64,000 bases of DNA, from positions 714,501 to 778,500 of the forward strand of contig NZ_CP136921.1 of NCBI RefSeq assembly GCF_033100095.1, written 5' to 3'. A program made the position numbers and the translations under genes. The notes under the pieces are model-generated. The model worked only from the letters and a program-made list of their open reading frames with translations. It ran no database searches and was not told where the DNA came from. Positions 41,702-49,951 of this stretch are shown here, piece by piece. Each line of letters opens with the position of its first letter. Position 1 is the first letter of the stretch. Origin of the DNA: Diaphorobacter limosus (GTDB lineage: Bacteria; Pseudomonadota; Gammaproteobacteria; Burkholderiales; Burkholderiaceae_C).

Positions 41702-41840
41702 GAACTCATCGCAGATGAGTTCCCTGAGTGGCCCTTGACCTTGGCCCTTCAGGGAAACCTTCTGCATCAAACCATGGAACGGTTTCAAGGAGCGCTCAAC
41801 TCTGAAAGCGCGCCAGGCCAGTGCAAGCTGGTCGGGTACC
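41702..41840 (+). ncRNA. Long structured repeat 3 (candidate RNA)
   Basis: GAACTCATC/GATGAGTTC hairpin, then CCCTGA...TCAGGGAAACCTTCTGC, AAACC, a GCGCTCAACTCTGAAAGCGC hairpin and GGCCAGTGCAAGCTGG-TCGGGTA. The last 75 bases nearly match repeat 4. Confidence 0.6.
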
Positions 41841-41848
41841 CATCTTTA

Positions 41849-41900
41849 TCAACCCCGTGGGGCCATCCCCCACCGGGGCGTGGCTTCTCTTGAAAGGAGC
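41849..41900 (+). promoter_or_regulatory. Structured ICE leader 11
   Basis: TCAACCCCGTGGGGCCATC with CCCCACCGGGGCG; AAAGGAG. It is followed by the RelE operator instead of directly by a gene. Confidence 0.55.
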
Positions 41901-41919
41901 CATGATGCTTTTCATGCAA

Positions 41920-41936
41920 GTACGCCACTGGCGTAC
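41920..41936. promoter_or_regulatory. relE-type operator
   Basis: GTACGCCACTGGCGTAC is a perfect inverted repeat with 7-bp arms, ending 3 bases before the toxin start. It is the likely binding site of the HTH antitoxin. Confidence 0.65.
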
Positions 41937-41939
41937 AAT

Positions 41940-42269
41940 ATGAACTCGTTGGAGTTCATCGAAACGCCGGTTTTTACCCGCCAGATTGTGCAACTCATGT
42001 CCGACGATGAGTACGCGGCCATGCAACGTGAGCTGCTCGACGACCCTCAGCGGGGAGCACTCATCAAAGCTGGTGGCGGAATTCGGAAGATGCGATTTGG
42101 ACTGGACGGTCAGGGAAAAAGTGGCGGCGTTCGTGTCATCTACTACTGGCTTAAAGAAGATGGGCAGATCTTCATGTTGCTGGTCTATCCGAAATCGGAG
42201 AAAGACAATCTAACCGACCGCGAAACGGCGATTTTGCGGGAACTTGTAAAGGAGCTGTGCCGTGGATAG
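41940..42269 (+). CDS. RelE/HigB-type toxin
   Basis: The protein is 109 residues from the ATG at 41940 (MNSLEFIETPVFTRQIVQLMSDDEYAAMQ). It has GGGIRKMRFGLDGQGKSGGVRVIYYW and MLLVYPKSEKDNLTDRETAIL, typical of the RelE-like toxins paired with NadS-type HTH proteins. It is encoded before the antitoxin, the reverse of the classical order, as expected for HigB-like systems. Confidence 0.88.
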   Translation: MNSLEFIETPVFTRQIVQLMSDDEYAAMQRELLDDPQRGALIKAGGGIRKMRFGLDGQGKSGGVRVIYYWLKEDGQIFMLLVYPKSEKDNLTDRETAILRELVKELCRG

Positions 42270-42552
42270 CACGCTATTTGGCGATCTCGTGCAGAGCTTG
42301 AAAGAAGCTGGCCAGATCAAGCGAGGCGAAGCCGAGGCTTCGCGCCGCTTCACGATGAGTTCTCTGGATGTCAAGAAGGTGCGCGAGCGCACTGGCTTGT
42401 CTCAGGGTGATTTTGCCAACCTCATGCATGTCAGCATCAAGACACTTCAAAACTGGGAGCAACAGAGGCGAACCCCCACGGGGCCGGCCTCGGCACTGCT
42501 GAAAATCGTGTCTCAGGAGCCGATGCTGGCGATGAGCGCTTTGCAACGCTGA
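42262..42552 (+). CDS. HTH antitoxin (NadS/HigA-like)
   Basis: The protein is 96 residues from the GTG at 42262, overlapping the toxin gene by 8 bases. The Xre-type helix-turn-helix VRERTGLSQGDFANLMHVSIKTLQNWEQQRRTPTGPA is clear. It should bind the palindrome at 41920-41936. Confidence 0.88.
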   Translation: MDSTLFGDLVQSLKEAGQIKRGEAEASRRFTMSSLDVKKVRERTGLSQGDFANLMHVSIKTLQNWEQQRRTPTGPASALLKIVSQEPMLAMSALQR

Positions 42553-42559
42553 TTCATCC

Positions 42560-42693
42560 CCCCCCCTCTTGGAGGGGTTCCCAAAATGGCTTGCACCAGG
42601 CCATTTCGGGAAACCTTCTGCATCAAACCAAGGAACGGTTTCAAGGCGCGCTCAACTCTGAAAGCGCGCCAGGCCAGTGCAAGCTGGCCGGGT
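42560..42693 (+). ncRNA. Long structured repeat 4 (candidate RNA)
   Basis: CCCCTCTTGGAGGGG hairpin, AAATGGC...GCCATTT stem, CGGGAAACCTTCTGC, AAACC, GCGCGCTCAACTCTGAAAGCGCGC hairpin and GGCCAGTGCAAGCTGGCC. It lies just after the HTH gene. Confidence 0.6.
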
Positions 42694-42701
42694 ATTTTTC
42701 G

Positions 42702-42774
42702 TCAACCACCCGCCGGGGCAGTCTGTCCCGGCCAGGGGCGGCTCTCCGGCATTTTTTTGCAAAGGAGAACCGCC
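42702..42774 (+). promoter_or_regulatory. Structured ICE leader 12
   Basis: TCAACCACCCGCCGGGGCAG with CCCGGCCAGGGGCGG and AAAGGAGAA. Confidence 0.6.
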
Positions 42775-43209
42775 ATGGGATGGCTATTTACCGATTTGAG
42801 CCGCACGGCATTGATCAATGACTTGTTGCAACCGCGCGAGTCCGAGTATGCCCGCCGGGAAACGCTCGACTCCGCCGATCGCGACAACGTGTTGTGGTCG
42901 GTGGTGCGCATCACCGCGCTACAGGATGGTGTTGCCCACCTGAAGGCCGGGCAGTACCTCGACTTCATCAGGTGTGACCTGCTGGATCGTGACCAATATG
43001 GCTGGGGTTGCAAGTCCATGGAGGAAGCCATGGGCCCTTGCTACTACAGCTGTCCATTGGAATTCCTGGACATGACTCCCGTGCAATGCCAGTCCTGGCG
43101 CGACCAGGTGCGCAGGCACCACGCGCTGGTGCTGCATGGCGAACGTGAGGCTGCGAAGGCGAGGGCGCTGGCAGCATTTGCGGACAAGCTGGTGGATCGC
43201 GCCGACTGA
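42775..43209 (+). CDS. ICE hypothetical protein (DUF6927-like)
   Basis: The protein is 144 residues, MGWLFTDLSRTALINDLLQPRESEYARRETLD. Residues 80-105 (YGWGCKSMEEAMGPCYYSCPLEFLDM) form the best preserved-looking block, with CxxxC-type cysteines. It is known only from integrative elements and plasmids. No function is assigned. Confidence 0.6.
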   Translation: MGWLFTDLSRTALINDLLQPRESEYARRETLDSADRDNVLWSVVRITALQDGVAHLKAGQYLDFIRCDLLDRDQYGWGCKSMEEAMGPCYYSCPLEFLDMTPVQCQSWRDQVRRHHALVLHGEREAAKARALAAFADKLVDRAD

Positions 43210-43234
43210 CCGGCAGGCACAACGCACTTCTCTT

Positions 43235-43299
43235 TCAACCCCGTGGGGCCTGTTTCCCCGCAGGGCAGCAGGCTTCACACGCATTTTTGGAGCTTGCAA
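43235..43299 (+). promoter_or_regulatory. Structured ICE leader 13
   Basis: TCAACCCCGTGGGGCCTG with CCCCGCAGGGCAGC; TTGGAG. Confidence 0.55.
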
Positions 43300-43743
43300 A
43301 TGAACAACGGTACTTCTCTGACCAACGTCGAATTCATCGTGGATTTGATGAACTTCAACAACAGCGGGGCGCTGGCGCAGGTCTTCATCATCGACGCCAT
43401 CATGAAGCGCGCCGAGGCAGTGGCGGAGGTCGATCCCGAAACGATCGACCGCCCTTTGATTTCCGGCCATGCCTGGGTGCGCTGCGCCCAGGAAATCCGT
43501 GATCGCATGGGCGCGAAATACGGCAAGCGTTCCGGTTCTTCATCCGAACCCCAGGCCGACAGCGACAGCCCGGCCGACTCGCCGCAGCACCGGGCAGACA
43601 GGTTGCTGCGCCAGGTGCAGGCCTTCAACGACGAACTCAATCGCTCGGAGAAGGTGCCCGATGGCCATGACTATGAAACCCTGTTCTGGATGGTAAGGGA
43701 TGGCTTGCAGGCATTGCAGTCGTCCCTGAGCGTCAGCCGCTGA
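43300..43743 (+). CDS. ICE hypothetical protein
   Basis: The protein is 147 residues from the ATG at 43300 (MNNGTSLTNVEFIVDLMNFNNSGALAQVFIID). The helical first half is followed by a Ser/Asp-rich linker (GSSSEPQADSDSPADSP) and a C-terminal helix pair. This fits a common ICE protein of unknown role. Confidence 0.6.
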   Translation: MNNGTSLTNVEFIVDLMNFNNSGALAQVFIIDAIMKRAEAVAEVDPETIDRPLISGHAWVRCAQEIRDRMGAKYGKRSGSSSEPQADSDSPADSPQHRADRLLRQVQAFNDELNRSEKVPDGHDYETLFWMVRDGLQALQSSLSVSR

Positions 43744-43773
43744 ACCTTCCTTTCAACTTCCTTTCAACCCACT

Positions 43774-43905
43774 GGGAACCCGATGGGTTCCCCGAGCGCC
43801 CGCCGCATGGCGGACGCTCGGGGAAACCATCTGACCAAAAGGATGATGGTCTCAACGCGCGTTCAACCCTGAAAACGCGCAGGCCGGCGCAAGCTGGCCG
43901 GGTAC
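43774..43905 (+). ncRNA. Long structured repeat 5 (candidate RNA)
   Basis: GGGAACCCGATGGGTTCCC hairpin, CGAGCGCCCGCC/GGCGGACGCTCG stem, GGGGAAACCATCTGACC, GATGGTCTCAA, GCGCGTTCAACCCTGAAAACGCGC hairpin and GGCCGGCGCAAGCTGGCC. It is closest to repeat 1. Confidence 0.65.
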
Positions 43906-43910
43906 TTCTG

Positions 43911-43984
43911 CAACCACCACCCGCCGGGGAATTCCTTCCCCGATGGGGCAGGGCTATCCGGCATTTTTTTGAAGGAGAGCCCTC
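43911..43984 (+). promoter_or_regulatory. Structured ICE leader 14
   Basis: CAACCACCACCCGCCGGGG with CCCCGATGGGGCAG and GAAGGAGA. Its first half matches leader 12. Confidence 0.6.
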
Positions 43985-44311
43985 ATGCAAACCACCTACT
44001 TCCGCGACAGCCAAGGCTGGAACGGCAAGACCACGGTCGAGATGCCTGGCAACCAGGAACTCATCATCGAAACCAGCCGGCGTGCATTCGGCAACGGCCT
44101 GTCCACTCGGGCCGCCGTCTGGCGGCACGACGGGCGTGGCTTCAAATCGCACGCCGCCGGCCTGGCCGGTACGGGCGATTTCTACGAGCGCCTGGAGCTG
44201 ACAAGCCCCAAGCGCATCACGGAAAAAGCCGTGCGTGAGCAGCACGCGGCCGTCATTGCACGCATTGACGCCATTCGTTCAAAGGTCGAGGCCTACTACA
44301 GCAAGGCCTGA
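43985..44311 (+). CDS. ICE hypothetical protein, paralogue A
   Basis: The protein is 108 residues, MQTTYFRDSQGWNGKTTVEMPGNQELIIETSRR. It aligns along its length with the next gene's product (YFRDSQGW/YYRDAYGW; PKRITEKAVREQHAAVIARIDAIRSKVEAYY / PPRITEARVTEQHERALENLHTIRAKVEQFY). It arose by tandem duplication. Function is unknown. Confidence 0.65.
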   Translation: MQTTYFRDSQGWNGKTTVEMPGNQELIIETSRRAFGNGLSTRAAVWRHDGRGFKSHAAGLAGTGDFYERLELTSPKRITEKAVREQHAAVIARIDAIRSKVEAYYSKA

Positions 44312-44320
44312 ATTTTTCCA

Positions 44321-44386
44321 TCAACCCTGGCGGGGATCACTTCCCCGTGGGGAGGTGACTTCGCCTGCAATCCAAGGAGAGTCACC
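44321..44386 (+). promoter_or_regulatory. Structured ICE leader 15
   Basis: TCAACCCTGGCGGGGATCAC with CCCCGTGGGGAGG and AAGGAGA. The leader was kept with the duplicated gene. Confidence 0.6.
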
Positions 44387-44719
44387 ATGCAAGTCAAAAC
44401 GTCCTATTACCGCGATGCCTATGGCTGGGCGGGTTTGTCCCTGATCGAGCTGGGCAACAACGGCGTGCTGCGCATCATTACCGAGAGGCGCGAGGCGCGC
44501 CATGGCCTGGCAACCTGTGCAAGTGTCCACCTGCGCCGAGGCGCCATCCTGGAGCACCGCCTAGGCGTTGATTACAGCGCGGTCATCGCCGTATCGAACC
44601 CTCCGCGCATCACCGAGGCCCGGGTGACCGAGCAGCACGAGCGCGCGCTTGAAAACCTGCACACGATTCGTGCCAAGGTCGAGCAGTTCTACCTGCAGCA
44701 GGCAGCGCAAGGAGCCTGA
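44387..44719 (+). CDS. ICE hypothetical protein, paralogue B
   Basis: The 110-residue duplicate of the previous protein starts MQVKTSYYRDAYGWAGLSLIELG. It is diverged but with the same length and motif order. Its stop and the start of the next gene are one base apart, so they are coupled. Confidence 0.65.
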   Translation: MQVKTSYYRDAYGWAGLSLIELGNNGVLRIITERREARHGLATCASVHLRRGAILEHRLGVDYSAVIAVSNPPRITEARVTEQHERALENLHTIRAKVEQFYLQQAAQGA

Positions 44720-44720
44720 G

Positions 44721-45428
44721 ATGCTGAACCACACGCTCTATCAGATCGAGGAGTTCTCCGACATTTGGGCCGATGCCTGCCTGCGCGACAGCGAGGGGCG
44801 GCTGATGTTCCTGTCGGTCTATGGCCGCGATGGTGTGCTGATGCAGATGCTCGCCGCGTTCGAGCTGGGGGCCTCCCAGCGTGGCGTCAATCAGATTCAC
44901 CTGGTCGGCAAGGATGGCGAGCGCCACCGTGTCGATGTGGGGGATGTGAAGCGCCTGGACAAGCACGCCGGCAAGCTGCCTCGGCAGAACCTGTTTGGCC
45001 CGCTGAACCAGATGTGGTTGTTTGACAGAGGCATGCGCTCACCCGACCGCGCCAATCGCATCGGTTGGGCCTTGCACTCATCCTCGGCGGCCAGGCGCAG
45101 TGCTGAGCAGGCCGAGGACTATCGCCATCGACTGTGGCAGCTGGTCAACCTGCTCTCGCCCGTGGCGCTGCAAGAGCACTGGCGCGAGCCGGTGTTCCAG
45201 TGGTGCCGGGAAAAGCAGGCCATCCAGGCCTTGGATAGCAGGCTGTATCCAGCCCTTGGAAACATGACCGCGATGCGCGTCAGTCTCAGCGACCACTTCA
45301 CCGCCTTCATCAGCAGCAGCGTCCGCATGGGCGTTCTGCGGCTGGAGGAGGGCGGTGCAGCACTGCAGGCAAGCCTCGGCCACCAGTCGGTCGAGGCCTC
45401 TCGAATTCAGGAGGCCATCGCCGCCTGA
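44721..45428 (+). CDS. ICE hypothetical protein
   Basis: The protein is 235 residues, MLNHTLYQIEEFSDIWADACLRDSEGRLM. The N-terminal half is beta-rich (LMFLSVYGRDGVLMQMLAAFELG), the C-terminal half helical. It has no own leader and depends on translation of the preceding gene. It is not recognised beyond being an ICE protein. Confidence 0.6.
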   Translation: MLNHTLYQIEEFSDIWADACLRDSEGRLMFLSVYGRDGVLMQMLAAFELGASQRGVNQIHLVGKDGERHRVDVGDVKRLDKHAGKLPRQNLFGPLNQMWLFDRGMRSPDRANRIGWALHSSSAARRSAEQAEDYRHRLWQLVNLLSPVALQEHWREPVFQWCREKQAIQALDSRLYPALGNMTAMRVSLSDHFTAFISSSVRMGVLRLEEGGAALQASLGHQSVEASRIQEAIAA

Positions 45429-45462
45429 GCATCGGCGCCCACGCAGGTGGGTGCATTTTTCA

Positions 45463-45527
45463 TCAACCCGTGCGGGGAGTCCGGCCCCGTGCTGGCTCTC
45501 CGTTTTTTTAACTGAAGGAGAGTCGAA
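45463..45527 (+). promoter_or_regulatory. Structured ICE leader 16
   Basis: TCAACCCGTGCGGGGAGTCC with CCCCGTGCTGGC and GAAGGAGAG. This is the last leader of the array, before the helicase. Confidence 0.6.
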
Positions 45528-47870
45528 ATGGAAAACATGGAATGTGAAACTGTCGGCGGCCAACTCGAACAGGCCCTGTCCGATCCACAGCAGCAGCTCC
45601 AGGACACCGGAAACGGTGAATCCGGGCCGCAGTTGGCACTGGCACAGTTCATCGAAGAATTTGGCGACGGCCTGCTGGAGCAGGTCAAGTCGCAGAACCC
45701 TCCGGTGTTCGATCCGGCCATCGATGAGAGAACCACACTTTGGAACGCGCGCCAGGCCATTCTTGACGGACTCAAGCGCCAGCCGTTCAAGGCCCAGGCC
45801 GATGCCGTGCATGCCACGGTGAAGCTGCTGGTCGATGAGAACCGGCCTGCAGCCGTCATCAACGCGGAAATGGGCACGGGCAAGACCATGATGGCCATCT
45901 GCGCGGCGGCCGTGATGCAACGCACGCACCCGCGTACCCTGGTCATCTCGCCGCCGCACCTGGTTTACAAGTGGCGGCGCGAGATCCTCGATACCGTGCC
46001 GAATGCCAAGGTCTGGATCTTGAACGGTGCGGATACGCTCAGGAAGCTGCTGATGCTGCGCGACGCTCTGGGGGTGAAAACCGGCAAGCCCGAGTTCTTC
46101 ATCCTGGGACGGGTGCGCATGCGCATGGGTTTTCACTGGAAGCCGTCGTTCATCACGCGCAAGCAGCACGTCGATGGACAGACGTTCACGGTGGCCGCCT
46201 GTTCGGATTGCATGGCGCCGATCACGCGCGAGGACGATGAAGGGCATCCCATGCCCGTGTCGTCCGAGTTTGCGCAGGCCACGCTAGGCGACCGGCGTCT
46301 CAAGTGCAGCCATTGCGGCAGCGCCTTGTGGACGCTGATGCGCGCCGGCAAGCCGATCGAGTCCATGTACGACCTGGTGCTGTCCGCCCTCAAGCAGATG
46401 CCCACCATTGGCGACAAGACCGCCCGGCGCCTACTCTCCATCTTTGGGGAAAAGGCGCTGGGCGACATGCTCGGTGACAACGTCTATGAGTTCGTCAACC
46501 TGATGGACGACAACGGTGAGCTGGTGTTCAGTGACCGGCAGGCCGCGCGCATGGAGCGCAGCCTCGCCAACTTTGAGTTCAGCATAGGGGAGGGTGGCTA
46601 CCAGGCCACCGAGTTCATCAAGCGCTACCTGCCACGGGGCTACTTTGGCCTGCTGGTGGTCGATGAGGGGCACGAGTACAAGAACGAGGGTTCGGCCCAG
46701 GGCCAGGCCATGGGGGTGCTTGCCAGCCAGTGTCAAAAAACACTGCTGCTGACCGGCACCCTCATGGGCGGCTATGCCGACGATCTGTTTCACCTGCTGT
46801 GGCGTCTCGATCCGGGCAGCATGATCGAAGACGGGTTCAAACCCGCCAAGACCGGCTCGATGGGCAATGCGGCCATGGCCTTCATGCGTGAGCATGGCGT
46901 GCTCAAGGACGTGTACAAGGAGTCCAGCGGCCCCTCGCACCGCACGGCCAAGGGAAAGCAGATGACGGTTCGCACCAGCAAGGCCCCAGGCTTCGGCCCG
47001 GTGGGCATCATGCGCTACGTGCTGCCGACCACCGTGTTCCTTAAGCTGCGCGACATTGGCCAGAAGGTCTTGCCGCCCTACGAAGAGCAGTTCCTGGAGG
47101 TGCCCATGGCGGAAGTGCAGGGCGAGGCCTATCGCCGCATGCAGAGCATTCTGGTGCAGGAGTTGAAGCATGCCCTCGTACTGCACGACAACAGCCTGTT
47201 GGGTGTCGTGATGAACGTGCTGCTGGCCTGGCCAGATTGCGCGTTCCGTTTTGAAAGCGTGCAACATCCGCGTTCCCGCAAGGTGCTGTACTCGCAGCCG
47301 GCCGTGTTTTCTGAAGGTGAATCTTCGCCCAAGGAACTGGAGCTGCTGCGCATCTGCAAGGAAGAAAAGGCCAATGGCCGCAGAGTCCTGGCCTACTCGA
47401 TCTATTCCGGCACCCGTGACACCACGGCCCGGTTGAAGTCGCAACTGGAGCAGGAAGGCCTGAAGGTCGGCGTGCTGCGCGCCAGTGTGGACGCTGCCCG
47501 CCGCGAGGACTGGGTGGCCGACCAGGTGGAGCGCGGTATCGACGTAATGATCTGCAACCCCGAGCTCGTGAAAACCGGCCTGGACTTGCTGGAATTCCCG
47601 ACGATCGTGTTCATGCAGTCGGGCTACAACGTCTATACCGTCCAGCAGGCATCCAGGCGCTCATGGCGCATTGGTCAGAAGCTGCCCGTGAAGGTGTTGT
47701 ACTTGGGCTATGCGGGCACCACGCAAATGGACTGCCTCAGGCTCATGGGCAAGAAGATCGCCGTGTCACAGTCCACGTCGGGCGACATGCCGGACAGCGG
47801 CCTGGACGTGCTCAACGACTCGGGCGACAGCCTGGAAGTGGCACTGGCCAGGAAGCTGCTGCACGGTTGA
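45528..47870 (+). CDS. SNF2-like DEGH helicase with inserted zinc finger
   Basis: The 780-residue protein has motif I INAEMGTGKTMM near residue 110, motif II VVDEGHEYKN near 380 (DEGH in place of DEAH), LLTGTLMGG (III) and a second lobe ending RRSWRIGQKLPVKV (VI). Between lobes it carries a CSDC...CSHC four-cysteine zinc finger and a helix-hairpin-helix-like LKQMPTIGDKTARRLLSIFG. This is a constant gene of this ICE family, probably in DNA processing or replication. Confidence 0.85.
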   Translation: MENMECETVGGQLEQALSDPQQQLQDTGNGESGPQLALAQFIEEFGDGLLEQVKSQNPPVFDPAIDERTTLWNARQAILDGLKRQPFKAQADAVHATVKLLVDENRPAAVINAEMGTGKTMMAICAAAVMQRTHPRTLVISPPHLVYKWRREILDTVPNAKVWILNGADTLRKLLMLRDALGVKTGKPEFFILGRVRMRMGFHWKPSFITRKQHVDGQTFTVAACSDCMAPITREDDEGHPMPVSSEFAQATLGDRRLKCSHCGSALWTLMRAGKPIESMYDLVLSALKQMPTIGDKTARRLLSIFGEKALGDMLGDNVYEFVNLMDDNGELVFSDRQAARMERSLANFEFSIGEGGYQATEFIKRYLPRGYFGLLVVDEGHEYKNEGSAQGQAMGVLASQCQKTLLLTGTLMGGYADDLFHLLWRLDPGSMIEDGFKPAKTGSMGNAAMAFMREHGVLKDVYKESSGPSHRTAKGKQMTVRTSKAPGFGPVGIMRYVLPTTVFLKLRDIGQKVLPPYEEQFLEVPMAEVQGEAYRRMQSILVQELKHALVLHDNSLLGVVMNVLLAWPDCAFRFESVQHPRSRKVLYSQPAVFSEGESSPKELELLRICKEEKANGRRVLAYSIYSGTRDTTARLKSQLEQEGLKVGVLRASVDAARREDWVADQVERGIDVMICNPELVKTGLDLLEFPTIVFMQSGYNVYTVQQASRRSWRIGQKLPVKVLYLGYAGTTQMDCLRLMGKKIAVSQSTSGDMPDSGLDVLNDSGDSLEVALARKLLHG

Positions 47871-47883
47871 AACGTCAGCCTTG

Positions 47884-47920
47884 AACCATCTCTCGCGCAA
47901 GCGGGGGGTGGTTTTTTTTT
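47884..47920 (+). terminator. Rho-independent terminator
   Basis: AACCATCTCTCGC-GCAA-GCGGGGGGTGGTT is followed by a T-run, 14 bp after the helicase stop. It ends the ICE gene array. Confidence 0.8.
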
Positions 47921-47975
47921 GGGTGCGCCAAAAGCCGCATGTGAGCCAGAACCACCGAAAATTTCGCCTTGATAT

Positions 47976-47994
47976 GTACGGCAATTCGCCGTAC
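47976..47994. promoter_or_regulatory. tacAT operator
   Basis: GTACGGCAATTCGCCGTAC is a perfect inverted repeat (7-bp arms, AATTC centre), 24 bases before the antitoxin start. It is a likely RHH binding site. It resembles the operator at 41920-41936 in its GTACG arms. Confidence 0.65.
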
Positions 47995-48017
47995 GATTGC
48001 ATCAGGAGGATAAAACC

Positions 48018-48299
48018 ATGCCCGTCGCCGTCTCTACCGCTCGTCTCGAAGCCCGAATCAGTACCGATCTGCACTCGATGCTCAAGCGTGCCGCCGAACT
48101 TCAGGGGCGGACCATGACCGATTTCGTGGTGTCTGCCGTGCAGGACGCCGCGCAGCGCGCTATCGAGCAAGCCGAAGTCATCCGCCTGTCTCTGGCCGAT
48201 CAGGAATGTTTTGCGCAAGCCCTGTTGTCGCCACCGAAACCGGCCCCGGCTTTGAAGCGTGCCTTCGCTCGCCGTAGCAAGCTCTTGCGCACTGAATGA
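48018..48299 (+). CDS. tacA: TacA-type antitoxin (DUF1778)
   Basis: The 93-residue protein has ARLEARISTDLHSMLKRAAELQGRTMTDFVVSAVQDAAQRAIEQ, the DUF1778 ribbon-helix-helix. The C-terminal tail should block the acetyltransferase. AGGAGG at 48004-48009 sets the start. It overlaps tacT by 4 bases. Confidence 0.92.
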   Translation: MPVAVSTARLEARISTDLHSMLKRAAELQGRTMTDFVVSAVQDAAQRAIEQAEVIRLSLADQECFAQALLSPPKPAPALKRAFARRSKLLRTE

Positions 48300-48784
48300 G
48301 CCGCGCACCGTTCCTACTCGCGCCGCTCGATGTGGCACATGACCGCAGCGGATTCAATAGTAACTCCGAGCCGCTGAATCGCTACCTGCGCGAGCAAGTC
48401 ACGCAGGACATTCGCCGTCGCGTGGCTGCCTGTTTCGTGGCCTTGGCGGACGGGCAGCGCATCACTGGTTACTACACCCTGGCATCGGCAAGCCTTCTGC
48501 TGGCCGATCTTCCGGCCAGCACGGGCAAGAAGCTGCCACGCTACCCGACCGTACCTGCAGTTCGCATGGGCCGCCTGGCTGTCGATCAGGCATTCAAGGG
48601 GCAAGGTCTTGGCGGTGCGCTGCTGGCCGATGCGCTCGACCGTGCCGCCCGTTCGGAGATTGCCGCCTTCGCCCTGATGGTGGATGCCAAGGACGAGGCG
48701 GCAGCGGATTTCTACCAGCATCACGGCTTTATTGCCTTGCCAGACGCGCCGCGAACCTTGTTTCTGCCTCTGGCTTCATTTTGA
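48296..48784 (+). CDS. tacT: TacT-type GNAT toxin
   Basis: The 162-residue N-acetyltransferase acetylates aminoacyl-tRNA in characterised homologues and so stops translation. The acetyl-CoA site is MGRLAVDQAFKGQGLGGALLADAL near residue 95. The conserved ADFYQHHGFIALPDAPRTLFLPL end, with Tyr, is present. Confidence 0.93.
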   Translation: MSRAPFLLAPLDVAHDRSGFNSNSEPLNRYLREQVTQDIRRRVAACFVALADGQRITGYYTLASASLLLADLPASTGKKLPRYPTVPAVRMGRLAVDQAFKGQGLGGALLADALDRAARSEIAAFALMVDAKDEAAADFYQHHGFIALPDAPRTLFLPLASF

Positions 48785-48799
48785 ACAGCCACGTACCGC

Positions 48800-49951
48800 T
48801 CAGATGTTCAAAGAGGGTAGCGCAGCAACAATCTTCTGCGTCTCCAGGCTCACCGTCACCACGCGCTGGAACAGCTCCAACGGGTATTTTGGATTGCCCA
48901 TGGTTTCGATGGCCCAATCGTTGGCATCATTGACGATCCCGCTGGCTTTGTCGGTTTTGACGCACTGGCGCTCCATCACCCAGTCCAGCGCGGCCTTGCC
49001 GTTGACCACGTAGTCCCAGGCTGCTTCGGGGATGGCGCGCAGGGTGATCTTGCCGTTGTAGATGACGGTTGTCTTGTCGCCTTTTTTTGCGAACTTCATC
49101 TTCTCCACGCGGTAATCAGCATCGGCCAGCGGCCCTTTGGCCTCGATGGTCAGGGGATAGGGCTGCACCGTCTCGTAATTCAAATGCAGGTCGGCCAATT
49201 CGCGGCCTGCCTGGCTGAAGGCCCAGAAGTCGGCAGCGGTTTTGACGTGAGGGATACGCGGCAATTCTTTGCTCAGGTTGTCGGCGTAGCGGTCGCGGTA
49301 GTCCGGCGAGTGCAACAAGCCATAGATGTAATAAAACAGGTCTTCCTTGGTAATCGCCTCGCCTGGGTAGGCTTCCTGGAAGTGGGCCAGTCCGGCATCG
49401 GTGATGGCATCGCGGCGTGGGCGCTGGGCAGTGCCAGCAGCAGGAGCGGCAAACATATCTGGCGTGTCGCCAGCCTGGTTCTGGGCTTCCTCGTCGTAGA
49501 GGTAGAGGGGAAAGCATTGGCTACCGCCATCTGTTTGCAGCTCTGGGGGAGCGTTTACCATCAGCACGAAATGGCCCTCGTTGTTCATCCGCTGCTTGAC
49601 CATGATGAGTAAATTCTCTGCCCCAGCCTCGGGGAAGATGCGGGGCATTTGGTACACCATCTCATTGAAGGTGCGGTTGAAGTACATCCATTGCTTAGTA
49701 AATGGACGGTACAGCGAGGGTGTAAGGCAACTTGAAAAGTATTGAAAAGATCTGTTTTTCGCCAAATCATTCTTGAGCGCGCGCGTCCAACTGATGCGCT
49801 CCGGGTTGGTGTCGATAAAGCGATCCAGCACGTCCTCTCTGGCTTTTTTATCCAGTCCAGGATGGGCAGCGTTGAAGCGCTTCACCTCGGCGTTGTAGAA
49901 GCCAATCATGCTGGTCATATTGGCTTGCACCTTGGCTTGGCTGGCGTTGTA
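48800..49951 (-). pseudogene. Type ISP restriction enzyme, C-terminal fragment
   Basis: About 384 residues remain. MTSMIGFYNAEVKRFNAAHPGLDKK leads into the family's C-terminal specificity region (FNEMVYQMPRIFPEAGAENLLIMV, ITKEDLFYYIYGLLHSPDYRDRYADNLSKELPRIP). The helicase/nuclease and methylase parts of a normal 1,500-residue enzyme are missing: the frame runs into the IS1071 end at 49951. It is non-functional. Confidence 0.85.
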
